Shown: piece by piece, positions 34,498-46,300 of the stretch | How positions within the stretch are numbered: position 1 is the stretch's first letter | Layout of the letters: the number at the start of each line of letters is the position of its first letter | Source of the DNA: Prochlorococcus sp. AG-347-K15 | GTDB lineage: Bacteria; Cyanobacteriota; Cyanobacteriia; PCC-6307; Cyanobiaceae | Assembly (NCBI GenBank): GCA_003281415.1 | Contig: QCCC01000001.1 | Location: forward strand, 1 to 64,000 | Reading direction: 5' to 3' | Length of the DNA stretch: 64,000 bases | Notes under the pieces: generated by a model | The model's input: the letters and a program-made list of their open reading frames with translations, nothing else | Databases searched by the model: none | Told to the model about the DNA's origin: nothing | Position numbers and translations under genes: made by a program

Positions 34498-37400
34498 TTA
34501 TTCTTTAACTCCCTCGATTTTATCCTCTACCTCTTGATATAGTTCTTTCAACTGTTCTATATTCTCATCTGAAGTTTCCCAATATCCCCTACCATTGACT
34601 TCTAGCAATGTTCCAACAATTCTTCTGAAACTATTAGGATTAAGATCCATTAATCTTTTCCTCATCTCTTCGTCATTTATAAATGTTTCATTAGTTTCTT
34701 CATATACAAAATTATCTACTTGACCACTTGTAGCACTCCAACCAAGAGTGTAATTAAGTCTGTTAGAAAGTTCTCTAACTCCTTCGTAGCCAGATTTGAG
34801 CATGCCTTCATACCACTTAGGATTTAAAAGTTTTGTTCTTGAGTCTAATCTGATAGTTTCTCCAAGAGTTCTAACTTGAGCATTAGAAGTTGTTGTATCA
34901 GCTATGTAGCTACTTGGTTCTTTTCCGTCATCTCTTAATGTCTTGATCAATTTTGTTGGATCCGAATCAAAATAATGACTTACATCTGTTAATGAAATCT
35001 CTGAAGAATCAAGGTTTTGAAATGTAACATCTGCTGTTTTCATTACTGACTCAAATACCTCTCTTTTTTGATTCATCTCACCTGGATTATCGGCATTAAA
35101 AGCATATGTTTTGCGAGATAAATACATTTCTTGTAATTCATTTTCTTCCTCCCATGTTGAATTTTCTACAGCTAAATTAACATTTGAACTGTAACTTCCA
35201 CTTGCATTAGAGAATACTCTCGCTGAAGCTTCTCTGATAGAAGTGCCTTCTTTTTCTGCTTGTTCTAGTGAATGTTTCCTTACAAAATTAGATTCCAAGG
35301 GTTCATCAGCTTCAGCTGCTAATTTGACTGCCTGATCTATTAATGCCATTTGATTAATAAATAGATCTCTAAATACTCCTGAACAGTTAACTACTACATC
35401 TATTCTTGGCCTTCCTAATTCTTCTAAAGGGATTAATTCTAGTTTGTTGATTCTTCCAACAGAATCTGGTTTTGGTTTTACCCCAACAAACCATAAGATT
35501 TGTGCCAGTGATTCTCCGTATGTTTTGATGTTATCAGTACCCCATAAAACACAAGCTATTGTTTCAGGCCAAGTTCCTTGCTCTTCTTTTTGTCTTTCAA
35601 TTAATTTGTCAACAACAGACTTCGCTGCAGCTACTGCTGCTGTAGTTGGGATTGATTGAGGATCAAGTGCATGGATATTTTTACCACTGGGCAAAACACC
35701 TGGATTTCTTATGGGATCTCCACCTGGTCCAGGTAAAACATAGTTCCCATCTAAGGCTTTAATGAGGCTATCCATTTCTTTGTCTGCGCAGACCTGTTCC
35801 AGACAGAAAAGTAAGTAGTCAAATAATTTATTTAATTCCTTCTGATTAACTTCATTAAATCCATTTAATCTGCAAACTCTTAGCCAAGGGGTAGGTAGAT
35901 TTAGACCAAAAACTTTAAGTAAATCGAAAAGTTTGGAAAGAAGTGATTTTTCTAAATAAACTCTGCCATCAACAATTTTTAAGGAGTTGACCATCGCAAA
36001 AATCGACTCTCTTGCTGTCTTTATGATTTTTTCATTTAACTCTACAAATTTAAGTTCACCCTTATTATTACCATCATAAATTTGTTCAATATTTAGACCG
36101 ATTGATTCTGCGAGTAATCCAGGAAGAGATCTTAATCCTTCTTGTTCTCTCTCTAAAGATGCAATATTTACAAGTGTTGCAACAGCTTCTTCTGCTGTTG
36201 GAGCTTCTCCAATAGTATGAAGACCGCAAGGTAACAATCTGCTTTCAATTTCCATCAACTGTTTATAGACATTACCAACAAATAAATCTCTTTCATCTAT
36301 TGAAAGTTCTTCTACGTCTTTTGAAGGAATTTCTACATCTTTGTCAAGGTTACATTGTTTAGAAGTCTCAACTATTGCATTAACAATTTGAACACCCCTG
36401 CTATTTTCTCTTAATTGTTGATAAGAACCGACGAGTTCACTTAGTTCTTTAAGTCCTTTGTATAGTCCTGCATTTTCCGCTGGAGGAGTCAGATAACTAA
36501 TAGTTGAAGCATATCCTCTTCTCTTCGCAATTGTTGCTTCAGATGGATTATTCGCGGCATAGTAATACAAATTAGGCAATGATCCAATGAGAGAATCCGG
36601 ATAGCAAGTTTCACTCATGCCCATCTGCTTCCCAGGCATAAATTCAAGTGAGCCGTGAGTTCCAAAATGAAGAACAGCATCAGCCCCCCAGATTTTTTCT
36701 ACATAAGTGTAATAAGCAGCAAAACCATGATGAGGACTAGCACTTCTTGAATAGAGCAATCTCATGGGATCACCTTCATAACCGAAAGTAGGTTGAACTC
36801 CTATAAAAACATTTCCAAAATGTTTACCATAGATAAGAAGGTTTTGTCCGTCACTATTAAGGTTCCCAGGAGGTTTACCCCAATTTTCTTCAAGTCTTTG
36901 TGAATATGGTGTGAACTCTTCGTATTCTTTTACTGACATCTTATGAGCAATATTTAACTCTGGAGAACCATCCATCGCTTCAGGGTTGTTAATTACTTTT
37001 TCCATTAATTCTTTTGAATTACTTGGAAGTTCATCTATTTGATATCCTTTCGATTTCATTTCAAGAAGTACTCTATAAATTGAACCAAAAACATTCAAGT
37101 ATGCTGCCGTACCAACATTTCCTTTGTCTGGTGGAAAACTAAATACTGTAATTGCTAATTTTTTATCCTTTCTTTGTTTAACTCTTAAAGTTGACCATTT
37201 TATTGCTCTTTCAGCTATTACATCAACTCGATCTTGGAGAGTATGCGCCTTACCTGTAGCATCATCACGACCTGAGAGAATAATAGGTTCAATAGCACCA
37301 TCAAGCTCTGGAATCGCAATCTGAAGTGCTACCTGAACAGGGTGTAAACCTAGATCACTATCTTCCCATTCTTGTGTTGTTTGGAAGACTAATGGAAGTG

Positions 37401-38508
37401 CAACCATATATGGTCTGTTTAACCTCTTTAGGGCTTCAATAGCTCTAGGATGATCCTGTCTTGCTGGCCCACCAACTAGTGCAAATCCTGTTAGAGATAC
37501 AACTCCATCTACTATAGGTTGATCCTTATTTATAGAATCATAATAAAATTCATTAACTGGTTTAGAAAAATCTAGACCTCCACAGAAGATAGGTAGTACT
37601 CTCGCACCTCTGTATTCCAATTCTTGAATAACAGCAACGTAATGAGCATCATCTCCTGTAACGATATGACTCCTTTGAAGCACTAATCCTATTGTTGGAG
37701 TTTTATTATCTTTAGGATTTATATCTTTCCTATTGTTTTCCCAATTTTGATATTCTTTAAGACTTTCAAACATGCAAGGAGCAAGAGGATGCCAAATTCC
37801 TAAATCTGGAAATGTTTCAGGGTCTTGAATTTTGAATTCTTCTATTTGATCTTTTATGATCTCTGAAACAGCGTACTTTTCAGAAATCATTAATAAGAAG
37901 TTTTTTAAGTTCTCAGTGGTACCACCTAACCAGTACTGAAAACTCAGAATAAATGTTCTAGCATCTTGTGCTTTTTCTACTGGTAGATATTTAAGTATTG
38001 AAGGTAGTGTATTTAATAACTTCAACATTGAATCTTGGAAACTTGCTCCATCTGATTCTTTTTTCTTTTTTATTAAATCTCCAATAATACTTTTAGATTG
38101 ACCAAGTTGGGCCATACTAAATGAACCTAGCTTATTTAATCTCATTACCTCTGGCATGGAGGGGAAAATAATTGATGCTTTAAGTTTGTCTTTAAATGGA
38201 GATACTGCATCTACCACTTTTTGAGCAAGGTCTTCAATGAAAATTAGAGAAGCAACGAATATATCTGCATTAGCTATATCTTCTTTAAAATCTTCAAAAT
38301 TACTATCATTCCTAAGTTCTTCGATAAGATAGCCGCTAAGGTCTATACCTATCGGCCCATTCATCTTATTTATTGACTTTGCAGCTTCCGTTAAGGAATT
38401 TTGGTATTGTGGCTCAAGGACAACATAAACTGCTTTTATTACAACTTTGTGTTTGTTATCCTCAACAGGAGATACTCTGCGATTTGCTGAGCGGACCTGC
38501 GTAAACAT
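34498..38508 (-). CDS. chlH: Magnesium chelatase subunit H
   Basis: Binds protoporphyrin IX and inserts Mg2+ with ChlI and ChlD, the first committed step to chlorophyll. 1336 residues, the usual ChlH length. Recognisable blocks include [15 protein letters not shown] at the start and [19 protein letters not shown] with the conserved His-Thr-His-Gly loop. The closest chlorophyll gene in the window is acsF, 13 kb away, so there is no chl operon here. Divergent from dapB with a 102-nt intergenic region. Confidence 0.97.
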   Translation of the reverse strand: MFTQVRSANRRVSPVEDNKHKVVIKAVYVVLEPQYQNSLTEAAKSINKMNGPIGIDLSGYLIEELRNDSNFEDFKEDIANADIFVASLIFIEDLAQKVVDAVSPFKDKLKASIIFPSMPEVMRLNKLGSFSMAQLGQSKSIIGDLIKKKKESDGASFQDSMLKLLNTLPSILKYLPVEKAQDARTFILSFQYWLGGTTENLKNFLLMISEKYAVSEIIKDQIEEFKIQDPETFPDLGIWHPLAPCMFESLKEYQNWENNRKDINPKDNKTPTIGLVLQRSHIVTGDDAHYVAVIQELEYRGARVLPIFCGGLDFSKPVNEFYYDSINKDQPIVDGVVSLTGFALVGGPARQDHPRAIEALKRLNRPYMVALPLVFQTTQEWEDSDLGLHPVQVALQIAIPELDGAIEPIILSGRDDATGKAHTLQDRVDVIAERAIKWSTLRVKQRKDKKLAITVFSFPPDKGNVGTAAYLNVFGSIYRVLLEMKSKGYQIDELPSNSKELMEKVINNPEAMDGSPELNIAHKMSVKEYEEFTPYSQRLEENWGKPPGNLNSDGQNLLIYGKHFGNVFIGVQPTFGYEGDPMRLLYSRSASPHHGFAAYYTYVEKIWGADAVLHFGTHGSLEFMPGKQMGMSETCYPDSLIGSLPNLYYYAANNPSEATIAKRRGYASTISYLTPPAENAGLYKGLKELSELVGSYQQLRENSRGVQIVNAIVETSKQCNLDKDVEIPSKDVEELSIDERDLFVGNVYKQLMEIESRLLPCGLHTIGEAPTAEEAVATLVNIASLEREQEGLRSLPGLLAESIGLNIEQIYDGNNKGELKFVELNEKIIKTARESIFAMVNSLKIVDGRVYLEKSLLSKLFDLLKVFGLNLPTPWLRVCRLNGFNEVNQKELNKLFDYLLFCLEQVCADKEMDSLIKALDGNYVLPGPGGDPIRNPGVLPSGKNIHALDPQSIPTTAAVAAAKSVVDKLIERQKEEQGTWPETIACVLWGTDNIKTYGESLAQILWFVGVKPKPDSVGRINKLELIPLEELGRPRIDVVVNCSGVFRDLFINQMALIDQAVKLAAEADEPLESNFVRKHSLEQAEKEGTSIREASARVFSNASGSYSSNVNLAVENSTWEEENELQEMYLSRKTYAFNADNPGEMNQKREVFESVMKTADVTFQNLDSSEISLTDVSHYFDSDPTKLIKTLRDDGKEPSSYIADTTTSNAQVRTLGETIRLDSRTKLLNPKWYEGMLKSGYEGVRELSNRLNYTLGWSATSGQVDNFVYEETNETFINDEEMRKRLMDLNPNSFRRIVGTLLEVNGRGYWETSDENIEQLKELYQEVEDKIEGVKE

Positions 38509-38610
38509 TGATTTTCTTTAAGTATTTCTACCAGCCTACGAATGAAAAGACGTTATTGTGTGCAATATAAATAGCATGTAACAACCTTTAAAAAAAAATT
38601 TTAAAAAAAA

Positions 38611-39459
38611 ATGATTGAAAATTCTAAAAAAACAGTACCAGTAATAGTTTCCGGAGCTTTAGGCAGAATGGGTAGCGAAGTTATTAATACTGTATTAAAT
38701 TCTACAGATTGTGAGCTTGTTGCAGCAATCGACATAAACGAAAAGAACAATGGCTCAAATATTTCTGAATTATTGAAGGTAAAAAATTGTGATGTTTTTG
38801 TTTCAAATGATTTTGAAGGAACTTTATGTTCTGTTAGCCAAAATTATAGAAATGAAAATATCAAACCTGTGCTAGTTGATTTTACTCATCCTGATTCTGT
38901 ATATGAAAACACCAGATCAGCTATTGCATATGGTATATCACCAGTAGTAGGAACTACAGGTCTAAGCCCTTCGCAAATACAAGATTTGTCTGTTTTTGCT
39001 CAGAAATCATCGATTGGTTGTGCAATAATTCCTAATTTTTCAGTAGGTATGGTTCTTCTTCAGCAAGCGGCATCTGTAGCTGCAAAGTTTTATGACAATA
39101 TTGAATTAATAGAGATGCATCATAATCAAAAAGCAGATTCTCCTAGTGGGACTTGTATAAAAACTGCAGAAATGATTGAAGAATATCCAAAGAAATTTAA
39201 TCAGAATTTAGTAAAAGAGTCTGAGTCTTTGAAAGGTGTACGGGGTGGGCTCAGAGATTCAGGAATTAATATACATTCTGTACGATTACCAGGATTACTC
39301 GCTCATCAGTTAGTAATTATGGGATCGCCAGGTGAAACTTACACAATTAAGCATGACACTATTGATAGAAAGGCATATATGCCAGGTGTTTTACAGGCTA
39401 TTAAAAAAATTGGTAATTATGAAACTTTAGTTTACGGACTTGAAAAATTGATTTTTTAA
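38611..39459 (+). CDS. dapB: 4-Hydroxy-tetrahydrodipicolinate reductase
   Basis: Second step of the lysine/diaminopimelate branch, NAD(P)H-dependent. 282 residues. The Rossmann motif [15 protein letters not shown] lies at the N-terminus, and [24 protein letters not shown] and the catalytic [18 protein letters not shown] are in order. The stop is separated by one base from the next gene. ATG start in A-rich leader sequence. Confidence 0.97.
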   Translation: MIENSKKTVPVIVSGALGRMGSEVINTVLNSTDCELVAAIDINEKNNGSNISELLKVKNCDVFVSNDFEGTLCSVSQNYRNENIKPVLVDFTHPDSVYENTRSAIAYGISPVVGTTGLSPSQIQDLSVFAQKSSIGCAIIPNFSVGMVLLQQAASVAAKFYDNIELIEMHHNQKADSPSGTCIKTAEMIEEYPKKFNQNLVKESESLKGVRGGLRDSGINIHSVRLPGLLAHQLVIMGSPGETYTIKHDTIDRKAYMPGVLQAIKKIGNYETLVYGLEKLIF

Positions 39460-39460
39460 A

Positions 39461-40102
39461 ATGTTAATTCCAATTAATTCAAATCAAATTTCAAAACTTA
39501 TTCCTGCAGTTGGGACAGGAAGTCAATTTAAGTACGCGTTGGGGAATCCCAGAAAAATTCTCCAAAGAGTAATAGTTTCTTCAATTGGTGGATTTATCTC
39601 TTTAATTATTAGTTCGACTGGAGATCAAACTAATAATGTCTGGTTATTCCTTTGTGTAGGGTTCTTTTTGTATATCATTTGGGGCCCAATTCTTGAATCA
39701 AGTAGAAAAAATTTGCAATTAAGAAAATATAAATTTTTTTCTATATTTGATGGCTATATATCAGATATCTATAAAACAGAAAAGATTGAAAGCTCAAGAG
39801 AGCAATCTAATAGGCAAGGTCGATTAGAAGTTATTGAAAACAAAAGGACTTGGTTAGTACTTGAATTAGAAGATGAAGATGGTTATTTGGAAAAATTAAG
39901 TTTTCCTATGGAAAATAAGCACAGTCAAATTAGGGTGGGTTCGAGTATTAGATGTTTAATAACATCTGATAACCGTAATTTTGACAGAGATTTTTATTTG
40001 ACCGATGCTTGGCTTCCTGAAATTAACTTATGGGTTGGTGAATACCCCTATTTATTAAGACCAGCATTTGAGGAAATTTGCTATATTTATTTGAATAAAT
40101 AG
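39461..40102 (+). CDS. Conserved cyanobacterial membrane protein, unknown function
   Basis: 213 residues. Two membrane spans at about 35-51 and 57-74 (NVWLFLCVGFFLYIIWGPIL) separate a short N-terminal soluble part (RKILQRVIVSSIGGF) from a C-terminal 130-residue soluble domain with beta-strand pattern (TWLVLELEDEDGYLEKLSFP). Family memory suggests a conserved cyanobacterial protein of unknown function. It starts one base after dapB and is probably co-transcribed. Confidence 0.65.
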   Translation: MLIPINSNQISKLIPAVGTGSQFKYALGNPRKILQRVIVSSIGGFISLIISSTGDQTNNVWLFLCVGFFLYIIWGPILESSRKNLQLRKYKFFSIFDGYISDIYKTEKIESSREQSNRQGRLEVIENKRTWLVLELEDEDGYLEKLSFPMENKHSQIRVGSSIRCLITSDNRNFDRDFYLTDAWLPEINLWVGEYPYLLRPAFEEICYIYLNK

Positions 40103-40117
40103 TTGATGCTTATATAA

Positions 40118-40151
40118 TCTGATGAGAAATAAATTCTGATGAGAAATAAAT
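40118..40151 (+). repeat. Tandem 17-bp duplication at the start of the monooxygenase gene
   Basis: The unit TCTGATGAGAAATAAAT occurs twice with no mismatch at 40118-40134 and 40135-40151. The second copy carries the real start codon. The first copy has its own ATG, so the duplication also creates an upstream mini-ORF. Confidence 0.95.
40122..40139 (+). CDS. Five-codon upstream mini-ORF coupled to the monooxygenase
   Basis: ATG AGA AAT AAA TTC TGA (Met-Arg-Asn-Lys-Phe, stop). The TGA shares its A with the downstream ATG (TGATG), the arrangement for re-initiation or coupling. It arises from the 17-bp tandem duplication. Whether it is translated is unknown. Confidence 0.35.
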   Translation: MRNKF

Positions 40152-41293
40152 TCAATTTTAAAATTGTTGGATCAGGTCCAACAGGTTTATTACTTTCAAT
40201 TGCACTTTCAAAATTTGATTGCAATATTTTTTTAACTGATTTGTTACCTAAAGATAGATTAATTGATAAAGATAAAACTTATGCAATTACTCACTCAACA
40301 AGAAAAATCTTATCTAAATTCAGACTTTGGGAAAAATTAGAACCATTTTTATTTGGCTTTGATACCCTTTCAATTTCAGATAGCGTAACTTCTGCTTTTA
40401 CCAATTTATCAACTTCTGACTTAGATGATGATATAAGTTCTGCTGAAAATATTGGCTGGGTAGTTAAACATTCGGATCTCATGAACATATTTTTTCAAGA
40501 GATTGATAATTATGAAAATATTTTTTTTATGACACCACAGAGATTATTACGAAAAAAAATATTATTTGATTATCAATTCTTTTCAACAGGAGCAAACTCA
40601 CTTGATAAAAAATTCTTAGATTTTGTCGATATAAAAAAATCTTATAGTCAGTCTTGTTTAACTTTTAAAGTCTCTCTTAGAGGTCATTGTGAAAAGCGTG
40701 CTTATGAAATTTTTAGAAAAGAAGGCCCACTTGCATTATTACCTTTAGAAAAAAACTTATATCAAGTAATTTGGACTTCCAGTACATTAAAGGGAATTGA
40801 AAGATTAAATTCTGACAAGAATTTTTTGATGGATAATTTATCAACTATTTTGCCTGATGAATTTAAGGTAGATCAAATTATTGGTGAATTTAATATATTT
40901 CCTGTTTCATTATCCTTAAATTTACCAGTTTTAAATTTTAAAAAATTAGTTTTTGTTGGGGATGCGTTTCACACATTTCATCCTGTGGGAGGTCAAGGTC
41001 TAAATAGTTGTTGGAGAGATGTTAATACTATTTTTGATCTCTTAAATGAAAATATTGCTATTACAAAAAAGCATTTGATCTTATTTAAATTTAAATATTT
41101 TTCAAGAAGGATTTTAGATATTATTTTTACTATTTTTATAACTGACACATTGATATCAATTTTTGCAAATAGAAACTTTTTTTTATTTCCATTAAGAAAA
41201 TTTTCATTTTTACTTTTAAATAATTTTCTTTTTATAAGAAAATTAGTCCTTAACCAAATGACCAAATCTCTGATTTACTCAAGAATTAAATAA
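40139..41293 (+). CDS. UbiH/VisC-like FAD-dependent monooxygenase
   Basis: 384 residues. FAD-binding KIVGSGPTGLLLSIALSKFD at the N-terminus, and VGDAFHTFHPVGGQGLNSCW (GD...P.GGQG.N) for the second FAD contact. Family members hydroxylate quinone rings or related aromatics. In a cyanobacterium a plastoquinone or tocopherol role is possible, but not shown. The start codon lies in the second copy of a 17-bp tandem repeat. Confidence 0.8.
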   Translation: MRNKFNFKIVGSGPTGLLLSIALSKFDCNIFLTDLLPKDRLIDKDKTYAITHSTRKILSKFRLWEKLEPFLFGFDTLSISDSVTSAFTNLSTSDLDDDISSAENIGWVVKHSDLMNIFFQEIDNYENIFFMTPQRLLRKKILFDYQFFSTGANSLDKKFLDFVDIKKSYSQSCLTFKVSLRGHCEKRAYEIFRKEGPLALLPLEKNLYQVIWTSSTLKGIERLNSDKNFLMDNLSTILPDEFKVDQIIGEFNIFPVSLSLNLPVLNFKKLVFVGDAFHTFHPVGGQGLNSCWRDVNTIFDLLNENIAITKKHLILFKFKYFSRRILDIIFTIFITDTLISIFANRNFFLFPLRKFSFLLLNNFLFIRKLVLNQMTKSLIYSRIK

Positions 41294-41298
41294 GATAC

Positions 41299-41496
41299 AT
41301 GAATAATAATTTTCACAAAGAGATAATACTTTATTTATCTAATGAAATAGGTTTAGATGAGTCATCTATTGAACTTGGGCTTAAATTATCTATAAAAAAT
41401 AACACTCCACTACCAATCTTATTATGGAGTTATGGAATGCTAACTATTGAAGAACTTGATAAGTTATATTCATTTTTATTTCAAAAAATGGAATAG
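41299..41496 (+). CDS. DUF2949-like small protein
   Basis: 65 residues, helical, matching the DUF2949 pattern: IILYLSNEIGLDESSIELGL and LPILLWSYGMLTIEELDKLY. Cyanobacteria-restricted; function unknown. Follows the monooxygenase by 5 nt and precedes the DUF3038 gene. Confidence 0.7.
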   Translation: MNNNFHKEIILYLSNEIGLDESSIELGLKLSIKNNTPLPILLWSYGMLTIEELDKLYSFLFQKME

Positions 41497-41505
41497 AAAT
41501 TCTGT

Positions 41506-41511
41506 TATAAT
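41506..41511 (+). promoter_or_regulatory. -10 box upstream of DUF3038
   Basis: TATAAT, a perfect consensus hexamer, lies 50 nt upstream of the GTG start at 41562. No convincing -35 is visible, common in this lineage. A start of transcription near 41518 is inferred. Confidence 0.4.
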
Positions 41512-41561
41512 TAAACATATTTTAACGAAGAACGATTACATTTTTAACTAAAAGAAATCAG

Positions 41562-42059
41562 GTGTCAAGACAATCTATAGAGAAACTTGATTTATTATTA
41601 TTAATACTGGAGACTATTGATTTAAATGGAATACAATCCCTTTATGCTTTATCAAATCGATTAAATTTAAATGATGTTTTGCCAAATAAAGTTACTATTT
41701 GGAAATTAAGAAATAATAATCCATTGAGAAAATCTTATGTGAATAACAATATTAAAGTAGATGAATTTGATGCTTTGATTAAAATCACTGTTGAAATGTC
41801 TAGATATTTATATCCTTATATAAGAGAGATACTTCAATCTAAAGAAAATCTTGAAAAGAATTCAGTTATTTGGAATGATTTTAATAATAGATTAATAGAC
41901 TTGATTAAAGAGAGATTTAATTTAGATAGTATGAGAGTTAAAAAGCTTTTAAATCAAACTGAAAATGATGAAATGATTATAAAGTCTTTGCTTACCTTAT
42001 CTCTTTGTATTTCAAATAAGGGTTATCAAAAGTTGAAGAATTTTTTATTCGATTTTTAA
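41562..42059 (+). CDS. DUF3038 family protein
   Basis: 165 residues from a GTG start. SIEKLDLLLLILETIDLNGI and VTIWKLRNNNPLRKSY are family hallmarks of the cyanobacterial DUF3038. Helical, soluble, function unknown. Followed 4 nt later by DUF4335, a pairing also recalled from other cyanobacteria, so they likely act together. Confidence 0.75.
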   Translation: MSRQSIEKLDLLLLILETIDLNGIQSLYALSNRLNLNDVLPNKVTIWKLRNNNPLRKSYVNNNIKVDEFDALIKITVEMSRYLYPYIREILQSKENLEKNSVIWNDFNNRLIDLIKERFNLDSMRVKKLLNQTENDEMIIKSLLTLSLCISNKGYQKLKNFLFDF

Positions 42060-42063
42060 TATT

Positions 42064-42645
42064 ATGCAAAATAAATTATCATTTCATCAATCTTCAGTAA
42101 GTCTAGAAATAATTGGATTGCCAGATTATTCAAATAATGAAAACAAAGATCAAATTTCAATAATTTCTCAATGGAAATTGACCATAATTGATAAACCGCT
42201 TATTGAAGGTAAAATTGAGCATTTAGTGCCCATTATGAATGCTTTTTATATTTATTCAAATCTTTTAGTCAAAAACGAAATCCCATTATACGAGTCTAAA
42301 TTGATTGATATAAAAGCTGACAATCTTCACATACATAACATTGTTCTCAAGAGCTCTAAACCAAATGTAAAGCCATTAATTTTAAAGATTGGTAATTCAT
42401 TACTTTCAGACACCATAAATTGTTTTGATCAGTTAAATGAATCGTCAAAAGTAAGAATAAAAAAAACTGATTTAACTAATAATACGCCTAAAAAATTAAG
42501 ATTTGGGTTAAATAACAAAGTTAAATTTTTCAATTTCATTATGCCACCGTTTATTGCAATTTGTTCTATAGTTCTTTTCTCCTCTTCTTTTATTTATTTT
42601 TATAGTCCTGTTGAAGATAAGGAAAAAAATGAACTAATAAATTAA
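42064..42645 (+). CDS. DUF4335 family protein with C-terminal anchor
   Basis: 193 residues. The N-terminal part with SLEIIGLPDYSNNENKDQIS and LTIIDKPLIEGKIEHLVPIM follows the DUF4335 pattern, and a single hydrophobic span near 160-181 (FNFIMPPFIAICSIVLFSSS) anchors it. Function unknown. Coupled closely to DUF3038 upstream. Confidence 0.72.
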   Translation: MQNKLSFHQSSVSLEIIGLPDYSNNENKDQISIISQWKLTIIDKPLIEGKIEHLVPIMNAFYIYSNLLVKNEIPLYESKLIDIKADNLHIHNIVLKSSKPNVKPLILKIGNSLLSDTINCFDQLNESSKVRIKKTDLTNNTPKKLRFGLNNKVKFFNFIMPPFIAICSIVLFSSSFIYFYSPVEDKEKNELIN

Positions 42646-42739
42646 GATAAAGAACCATTAGCATCTTAAATACAATCACGATATTATGGGATAATTTCTT
42701 TTCAGAGTAAGTATTAATTTATTCTTTGATCTTTTATGT

Positions 42740-43108
42740 ATGGCAGATTTAAACATCCCAAACTTTAATATTAATTCTGACAAATATATTTTTAAAAAAA
42801 AATTAAATCTAAGAAGAAAATCTAAAAAAAGGCTATTTACTGAATCTTTCTTTTTGTTTGCTTTTAGTATTTTATTAGTTTATATAAATTATTTAATTCC
42901 TAATAAAAGTTTACTTCTACAAAATTTACCAACGACATTAAATAAATCTTTTTTATTAATTATTGATCTCTTTTCATATCTCTACGAAATATTTTTGGTA
43001 ATTTTTATTTTTGCCTCCTTTTTTATAGCTCTGATTTTAATGATAGGTTCTTTTTATAGATTATTTAGGGTCTTTAAGAGAAGGTCAAAACAGATTATTT
43101 ATAAATAA
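42740..43108 (+). CDS. Membrane protein with two spans, unknown function
   Basis: 122 residues. A basic N-terminus (KKKLNLRRKSKKRLF) is followed by spans at about 36-51 (FFLFAFSILLVYINYLI) and 77-102 (LFSYLYEIFLVIFIFASFFI), and a basic C-terminus. No motif recognised. 94 nt after DUF4335 on the same strand. Confidence 0.6.
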   Translation: MADLNIPNFNINSDKYIFKKKLNLRRKSKKRLFTESFFLFAFSILLVYINYLIPNKSLLLQNLPTTLNKSFLLIIDLFSYLYEIFLVIFIFASFFIALILMIGSFYRLFRVFKRRSKQIIYK

Positions 43109-43110
43109 TT

Positions 43111-43272
43111 TCAAATAGGTTGCATTAGGCCACCACTTCCTGAATCAGAATCATCATCATCATTTTCTGTCTCTTCTCCAAATAGTGCAAATATACCTAG
43201 TACAATTGATGAAAGAATAATTGATAAGGGTAAAATTGAAGATTGAATTCCGACGTCTATATATTCACCCAT
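43111..43272 (-). CDS. 53-residue microprotein with acidic C-terminal tail
   Basis: ATG start, TGA stop. A hydrophobic helix at about 12-31 (SILPLSIILSSIVLGIFALF) is followed by ETENDDDDSDSGSGG and LMQPI, a strongly acidic Asp/Ser/Gly tail. The arrangement is typical of a small membrane protein with a soluble acidic tail. Converges with the 42740 gene after 2 nt and lies downstream of mfd on the same strand. Confidence 0.65.
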   Translation of the reverse strand: MGEYIDVGIQSSILPLSIILSSIVLGIFALFGEETENDDDDSDSGSGGLMQPI

Positions 43273-43344
43273 AAAACAAATAAATTTTTATAAACCTAAC
43301 CGAAATCCATCTCTTTCGCGGATTTTAAATAATTATTTAATAAT

Positions 43345-46300
43345 TTATTCTCTTTTATTAAGAAGTTCTTTATCGAAATTCTTTATTTCTCTTTCAAAAG
43401 ACCCAAACCATAACATTAGTTGATCAATTTGATTTTGAATCTCAGTTACTCCTAATCCCCTTATAGTTATGATTGATAATTGTTCTCCTTCATCAAAATT
43501 AAATTTATTTTGAACACTACTTGATAAGGTATTTTTAAGAATTTTAAATGTTGAATTTTTTAATTTGGTTTCTATCACGATGTTTGGCTTTTTGAGCTTG
43601 ATCTTATTAAAACCACATTTTTTAGCAATTAATTTTAGTCTCATTATCATAATTAATGACTCAACAGGTTTGGGTAAGGTTCCATATCTATTCACCCAGT
43701 CTGTAGCTAATTCAGTTAATTCATTATTATTTGAACATTCAGTAGCAGATTTGTAAGCCTCAAGCTTCTCTTCCCTGTTTAATATCCATGTTGCAGGTAT
43801 AAATGCATTAATTGGGAGATCAATCTGTGTGTCGCTAACTTCTGGTATTTCTTGTCCACTAATTTCTGAAATAGCCTCATGGAGCATTTCTATATATAAA
43901 TCATATCCAATAGCATTTACCTTTCCACTCTGTTCTTCTCCTAGTAAACTTCCAACGCCTCTTATTTCCATATCTTTCATTGCGAGTTGGTATCCACTTC
44001 CTAGTTCCGAAAAGTCTTTTATAGCTTTCAATCTTTGTTTTGCAGCGTCATTAATTTTATTTATATTTGGATAAAATAACCAAGCATGTGCTTGTACCCC
44101 GCTTCTACCAACTCTTCCTCTAAGTTGATAAAGTTGTGAAAGTCCAAATTTGTGAGAATCTTCAATAATAATTGTATTTACTTTAGGTATGTCTAATCCA
44201 CTTTCAATTATCGTTGTGCATATCATTAGATCTACTTCTCCATTATTAAAAGCAATCATTGCGTTTTCAAGCTCTGTTTCGTTCATTTGCCCATGAGCAA
44301 TAATAAATTTTAAGCTGCTAAACATATTTTTTAATTTGACTACAGCCTGATCGATATCTGAAATTCTTGGAAGAACATAAAATATTTGCCCTCCCCTATC
44401 AAGTTCTTGATTAATTGCAGTTCTTATAACATCCATATCTATTTCAGATAAATATGTTTTTATCGATCTTCTTGATGGAGGAGGAGTATTTAATAAGCTC
44501 ATTTGTCTCAGTCCAGATAAACTCATATAAAGAGTTCTTGGGATTGGAGTTGCCGACAGAGTTAAAACGTCTATGTTGGTTTTGATTTTTTTAATTTTCT
44601 CCTTTTGTCTTACTCCGAATCTTTGCTCTTCATCAATAACTAGTAATCCTAAGTTTTTAATTTTAATTTCTTTTCCTAAAATTTGGTGCGTTGCTACAAC
44701 TAAATCAATTTTGTTATTTTCCAACCCTTCATAGATTTCCTTTCTCTCATTAGCGGTTTTGAATCTATTGAGTAATGAAACTTTTATTGGGTAAGGTGAA
44801 AATCTATTATTTATTGTTCTCCAATGTTGCTGAGCTAGAATTGTTGTAGGTGCTAGTAATATTACCTGTTTGCCTGATGTAATAGCCTTGAAAATTGCCC
44901 GAATAGCTACTTCTGTCTTACCAAATCCTACATCTCCACAAACTAACCTGTCCATTGGCTTATCGCTTTCCATATCAGATTTTATTTCTTCTACAGCAGT
45001 AATTTGATCAGGTGTTGGTTGATAAGGGAATGATTCCTCTAATTCATCTTGCCAAGGGCCATCTTCTGGGTATCTATGACCGTTTAATTTTTCTCTCTTT
45101 GCATAAAGTTTTAATATATCGACAGCAACTTTTTTTATTTGTTTCTTATTTTTATCTTTAATTCTTTCCCATTCGGTCCCTCCTAGTTTATTAATTTTCG
45201 GCTTTATATTTCCGCTTGATCGATATCTGTTAACACTACCAAGTTGATCAGCGGCAACACTTATCTTTCCATCCTGATATTGAATGACTAAATAATCTCT
45301 TGAATCTCCAGTTATATTTATTTTTTCTATTTTTAAAAATTTTCCTATTCCATGATTCTTATGAACTATAAAATCACCTGGACTAATCTTATTCACATTT
45401 ATATTTGAATTGACACTTCTTTTTTTTCTTCTTATGAATACATTATTAAAAAGAGATTGTTGTGAAAATAATTCTTTATCTGTTATTAGGACAATTTTCC
45501 ATATCGGAAGATAAAAACCCTCGATTTCATAATTATTCTTATTTTTTATAATTAAAGGAGTTGAATTATTAGTTGACTTAAATGCTTCATCAATATCATT
45601 AGGATTGTTTAGGAAGTTTGTATTACATTCATGCTCAAAAAGTAAAGTCCTTGTTCGCAATGGCTGTGCTGATAATATCCATACTTTTTCATTATTTTTT
45701 ATATTTTTATTTATATCATTGGATAATTTTCCTATATTTTTAGAGTATGAATTAATTCTTTTATCATTCAACAAAAACCTATTATTAATATTGACTTTAG
45801 ATTCAAATTCATAAAATTTTATTAAATTAAAATTTCCTAGTGAATTTAATATTTCGTCAAACTTTAAATGCAAATTTGGTTTAGCCTCTAAATTAATGTC
45901 ATTATTTTTAAGATTCTCATTTAATTCATACTCACAATTATCAAAATTACTTTCTGAATCTAGATACCAATTATGTGCAAATTTTTTACAATCTTCTAAT
46001 TCATCAATTACAAGAATTGTTTCTCTATTTATAAAATCTATTAAATTTGAGGGTTCTTTTTCAATTATTCCTAAATAACGATCAAGATTATTTTTATTTA
46101 TATCTTCTGAATTAAAAGTACTGTTTTTAGATAAATTATTTAACTTATCTTTTATTAGCAAATCAAATCCAGCCTGTATTATTTCAATATTATTGATATT
46201 TTCTAATGTTTTCTGTGTTTGGGGATCATATTCTCTTATTTTCTCGATTACATTATCAAAAAATTCTAATCTTATAGGAAACTCATTATTGACAGGATAA

